This document shows positions 5,261-7,117 of a stretch of DNA of 7,117 bases, piece by piece. A model generated the notes under the pieces. The model was not told the DNA's origin and made no database searches. It saw only the letters and a list, made by a program, of their open reading frames with translations. The position numbers were made by a program, and so were the translations under genes. Location: contig VGKX01000051.1 of assembly GCA_016866895.1 (NCBI GenBank), positions 1 through 7,117 on the forward strand, written 5' to 3'. The stretch's first letter is position 1. Each line of letters opens with the position of its first letter. This stretch comes from Candidatus Parvarchaeota archaeon (GTDB taxonomy: Archaea; Micrarchaeota; Micrarchaeia; Anstonellales; VGKX01).

Positions 5261-7117
5261 GAACAAATCTTTCAACCCTAGCTTTAGCTGTTTTTGTAGC
5301 ACTTGTCTTTGTTCAAAGCTCCCATGCCCTTTCACTATACTTGTACGCGCCTTTAAACAATACTTTTAGCGGCAATGATAAAATATGGTTCTCCTATGCG
5401 GTCTCTTCGAATTCTTCATGCCTGTTCAAAGTTTCAAAACCAGACGGACAATTAGTTTACTCGAATTCTCAGGCTAATACCTGGAACTGGGGTGGCATCA
5501 TTGAACTTTCCAATGGCTATTACATGTGGCAGGTAAACTGCACCAGTGGAAACGAAAGTGCCCAAAGCGAAGTGAGGTACCTTGTTGCAAATGCGACCAT
5601 GGGCAATAACGAAAACGGCATTGTCTATTTGGAGCCTCTGAACAACACTTCAGTAAATAATTTGAGTGTCGCCCTAACCTATATGGCAAACTTTACTTCT
5701 TCCCAAAACCCGAGCATTTGCGTGTTGAATGTTCTAAAATTCCAATCAGGATACTATTTTCAAGTTGTAACTTCAGAAACTACAGTAAAGCTACAACCAT
5801 TTTATTATTCTAAAATATTCAATTATGAAGACGGGGCTTCATACAGATGGCTTGTTAACTGTTCGTATTATGACGGGGAAAAATGGGTTCGCCAGCCTGG
5901 CGCCTATCGCTACTTCTCGGTCTATGCCCCGGGGCAGGCTTCGGTCAGTGCCAGCATCCTATATCCTCCGGAAGGAAGCACAATGAATGCAGCAGATTCC
6001 TTTATGACATTCTCGGCATCATCAAGCAACGGCAACCCGCTTACCTGCAATACGTATGTTGGCGACCAACTTGAGAGCACTTATGCAGTCAGAAGCGGAA
6101 TGCAGGCAACCGTTTATTTCACTACATCGGAAGGTACAAAAGCAATATATGTTGGCTGCAGAGTGACAAACGACACATCATTTACGTTTAGCGACCCACG
6201 GACAGTAAATTTTCAAAAGATCAACATTTCCCTCCTCTCACCCCAAAATGGAACTTCTTTCACTTCTCAGAATGTTGAACTTAAATATTCCGCAGCCTCC
6301 ACGTTGAAACAGCCTGTCAACTGCACGACATTTGTTGACGGAGTCCAAAAAGACTTCTATCCAAACTTGGCATTTGGAACAATTAGAAATTTCATCTCAA
6401 CCTATACGGCAGGCAGCCACACATGGCGCGTTACTTGCATAATGCCTGGAGCTTCGCCTCCAACCGGGACAAGTCAAACCAGTACATTCACTGTACAGCA
6501 GTTAAACCCCCCAGCTGCTGATGTAAAAGTCGCACTTGTCTTTCCTGAAAACTTTTCAATGTTCAAAGCAAGCTATTATTTCCCCACCGCATTAAACTAT
6601 ATTGCGAATTCCAGCGTTGCTGGCTCTGCAATAACGTGTATATCTAACCTGACCAAAATGGGTACTGGCTCAACAATACAATATACTCATTCGGGGACAA
6701 CTCCTTTCAGGCTATTCACCTATGTGTCTGTGCCAAACGGGTTATACAAATGGGCCGTGGCATGCAATCTTTCAGACGGTTCAACTGGAACAAGCGAATC
6801 AAGGATTGTAGGATATAACCTATCTTCAGGCTCTGACACGTGGCGCATTCAAAACAACTTTCCTGAGAACAACGAAAACTTAAATGGCCAAACTGTCAGG
6901 TTCAATTTTTCCGGAAACTTTACCGGGGCTACAAACGGAAATGTATACTGCGGGCTTAGGGATTCCGGTAGGATCGCAAAAGCTAACTTTGAGTTTGCCC
7001 CCCCACCACAATTCTCTGGCTCCTATTCAGGAATTTATAACTATGGAACTGGATACAACTGGTATGTCAACTGCACCTATTTTGATGGCAATAGCTGGGT
7101 GTTGCAACAAGGTCCAA
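5257..7117 (+). CDS. Large secreted surface protein with repeated two-cysteine Ig-like domains (5' part)
   Basis: Open from GTG 5257 to the window end: 620 codons with no stop, so the gene is truncated at its 3' end. Residues 1-24 form a signal peptide (MR, hydrophobic core LALAVFVALVFV, likely cleavage after SHA). The mature part is a tandem array of about 100-residue beta-rich domains, each starting with a 'P..n.t' motif and holding exactly two cysteines: C55/C95, C155/C202, C264/C301, C356/C394, C461/C503, C565/C606. In five of the six the second cysteine sits in a W-x-V-x-C strand. All 12 cysteines are used in these pairs, pointing to one disulphide per domain. I count 22 N-x-S/T sequons, so heavy N-glycosylation is likely. 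This fits an archaeal S-layer, adhesin or other cell-surface protein; anchor and activity would lie beyond the window. The named domain family is uncertain. Confidence 0.85.
   Translation, partial: MRTNLSTLALAVFVALVFVQSSHALSLYLYAPLNNTFSGNDKIWFSYAVSSNSSCLFKVSKPDGQLVYSNSQANTWNWGGIIELSNGYYMWQVNCTSGNESAQSEVRYLVANATMGNNENGIVYLEPLNNTSVNNLSVALTYMANFTSSQNPSICVLNVLKFQSGYYFQVVTSETTVKLQPFYYSKIFNYEDGASYRWLVNCSYYDGEKWVRQPGAYRYFSVYAPGQASVSASILYPPEGSTMNAADSFMTFSASSSNGNPLTCNTYVGDQLESTYAVRSGMQATVYFTTSEGTKAIYVGCRVTNDTSFTFSDPRTVNFQKINISLLSPQNGTSFTSQNVELKYSAASTLKQPVNCTTFVDGVQKDFYPNLAFGTIRNFISTYTAGSHTWRVTCIMPGASPPTGTSQTSTFTVQQLNPPAADVKVALVFPENFSMFKASYYFPTALNYIANSSVAGSAITCISNLTKMGTGSTIQYTHSGTTPFRLFTYVSVPNGLYKWAVACNLSDGSTGTSESRIVGYNLSSGSDTWRIQNNFPENNENLNGQTVRFNFSGNFTGATNGNVYCGLRDSGRIAKANFEFAPPPQFSGSYSGIYNYGTGYNWYVNCTYFDGNSWVLQQGP

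Noticed and set aside
1..7117. CRISPR array, insertion sequence, phage or defence island, tRNA or rRNA
   Set aside because: No regularly spaced repeats, transposase or integrase motifs, inverted-repeat ends or cloverleaf-like tRNA arms were seen on either strand; the genes are mostly housekeeping or surface-related.

Overview
The window looks archaeal. It carries a Dph2-type diphthamide enzyme (archaea and eukaryotes only), a stand-alone small TRAM-domain protein of the archaeal kind, GGTGAT-type ribosome binding sites, TATA-like boxes about 26 nt ahead of likely transcript starts, and a secreted sequon-rich surface protein. Short, tightly packed genes with large hypotheticals would fit a DPANN-type lineage, but nothing here fixes the phylum.

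Layout. 1-207 (+): C-terminal tail of a NagD/AraL-like HAD phosphatase, overlapping its convergent neighbour by 16 bp. 192-3080 (-): a run of three genes, transcribed in the order TRAM protein, glutamine-fructose-6-phosphate aminotransferase (glmS), and a zinc-ribbon protein with a Q/S/G-rich tail. The glmS stop codon lies in the ribosome binding site of the zinc-ribbon gene. 3081-3272: divergent promoter region. 3273-3359 (+): a 28-residue, almost wholly acidic peptide gene with its own TATA box and ribosome binding site. 3374-3468 (-): a possible second tiny gene, readable only through a -1 slip at an A-AAA-AAG heptamer. 3529-4449 (+): dph2. 4453-5058 (-): lysine-rich hypothetical protein, probably translated from a leaderless mRNA. 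5059-5256: divergent promoter region with a 13-bp tandem repeat and an inverted partial copy. 5257 to the window end (+): start of a large secreted protein with at least six two-cysteine, Ig-like repeats.

How the genes relate. Dph2 starts diphthamide synthesis on EF-2, and the TRAM protein probably binds RNA, so both touch translation. GlmS makes glucosamine-6-phosphate, the entry to UDP-GlcNAc. The surface protein has 22 N-glycosylation sequons and is a plausible consumer of such sugars, but that link is inference and the genes are not in one operon. I see no CRISPR array, transposon, phage gene, tRNA or rRNA. The least explained items are the acidic micro-gene, the frameshifted micro-gene beside it, and the cysteine-paired repeat protein with its overlapping upstream mini-ORF.
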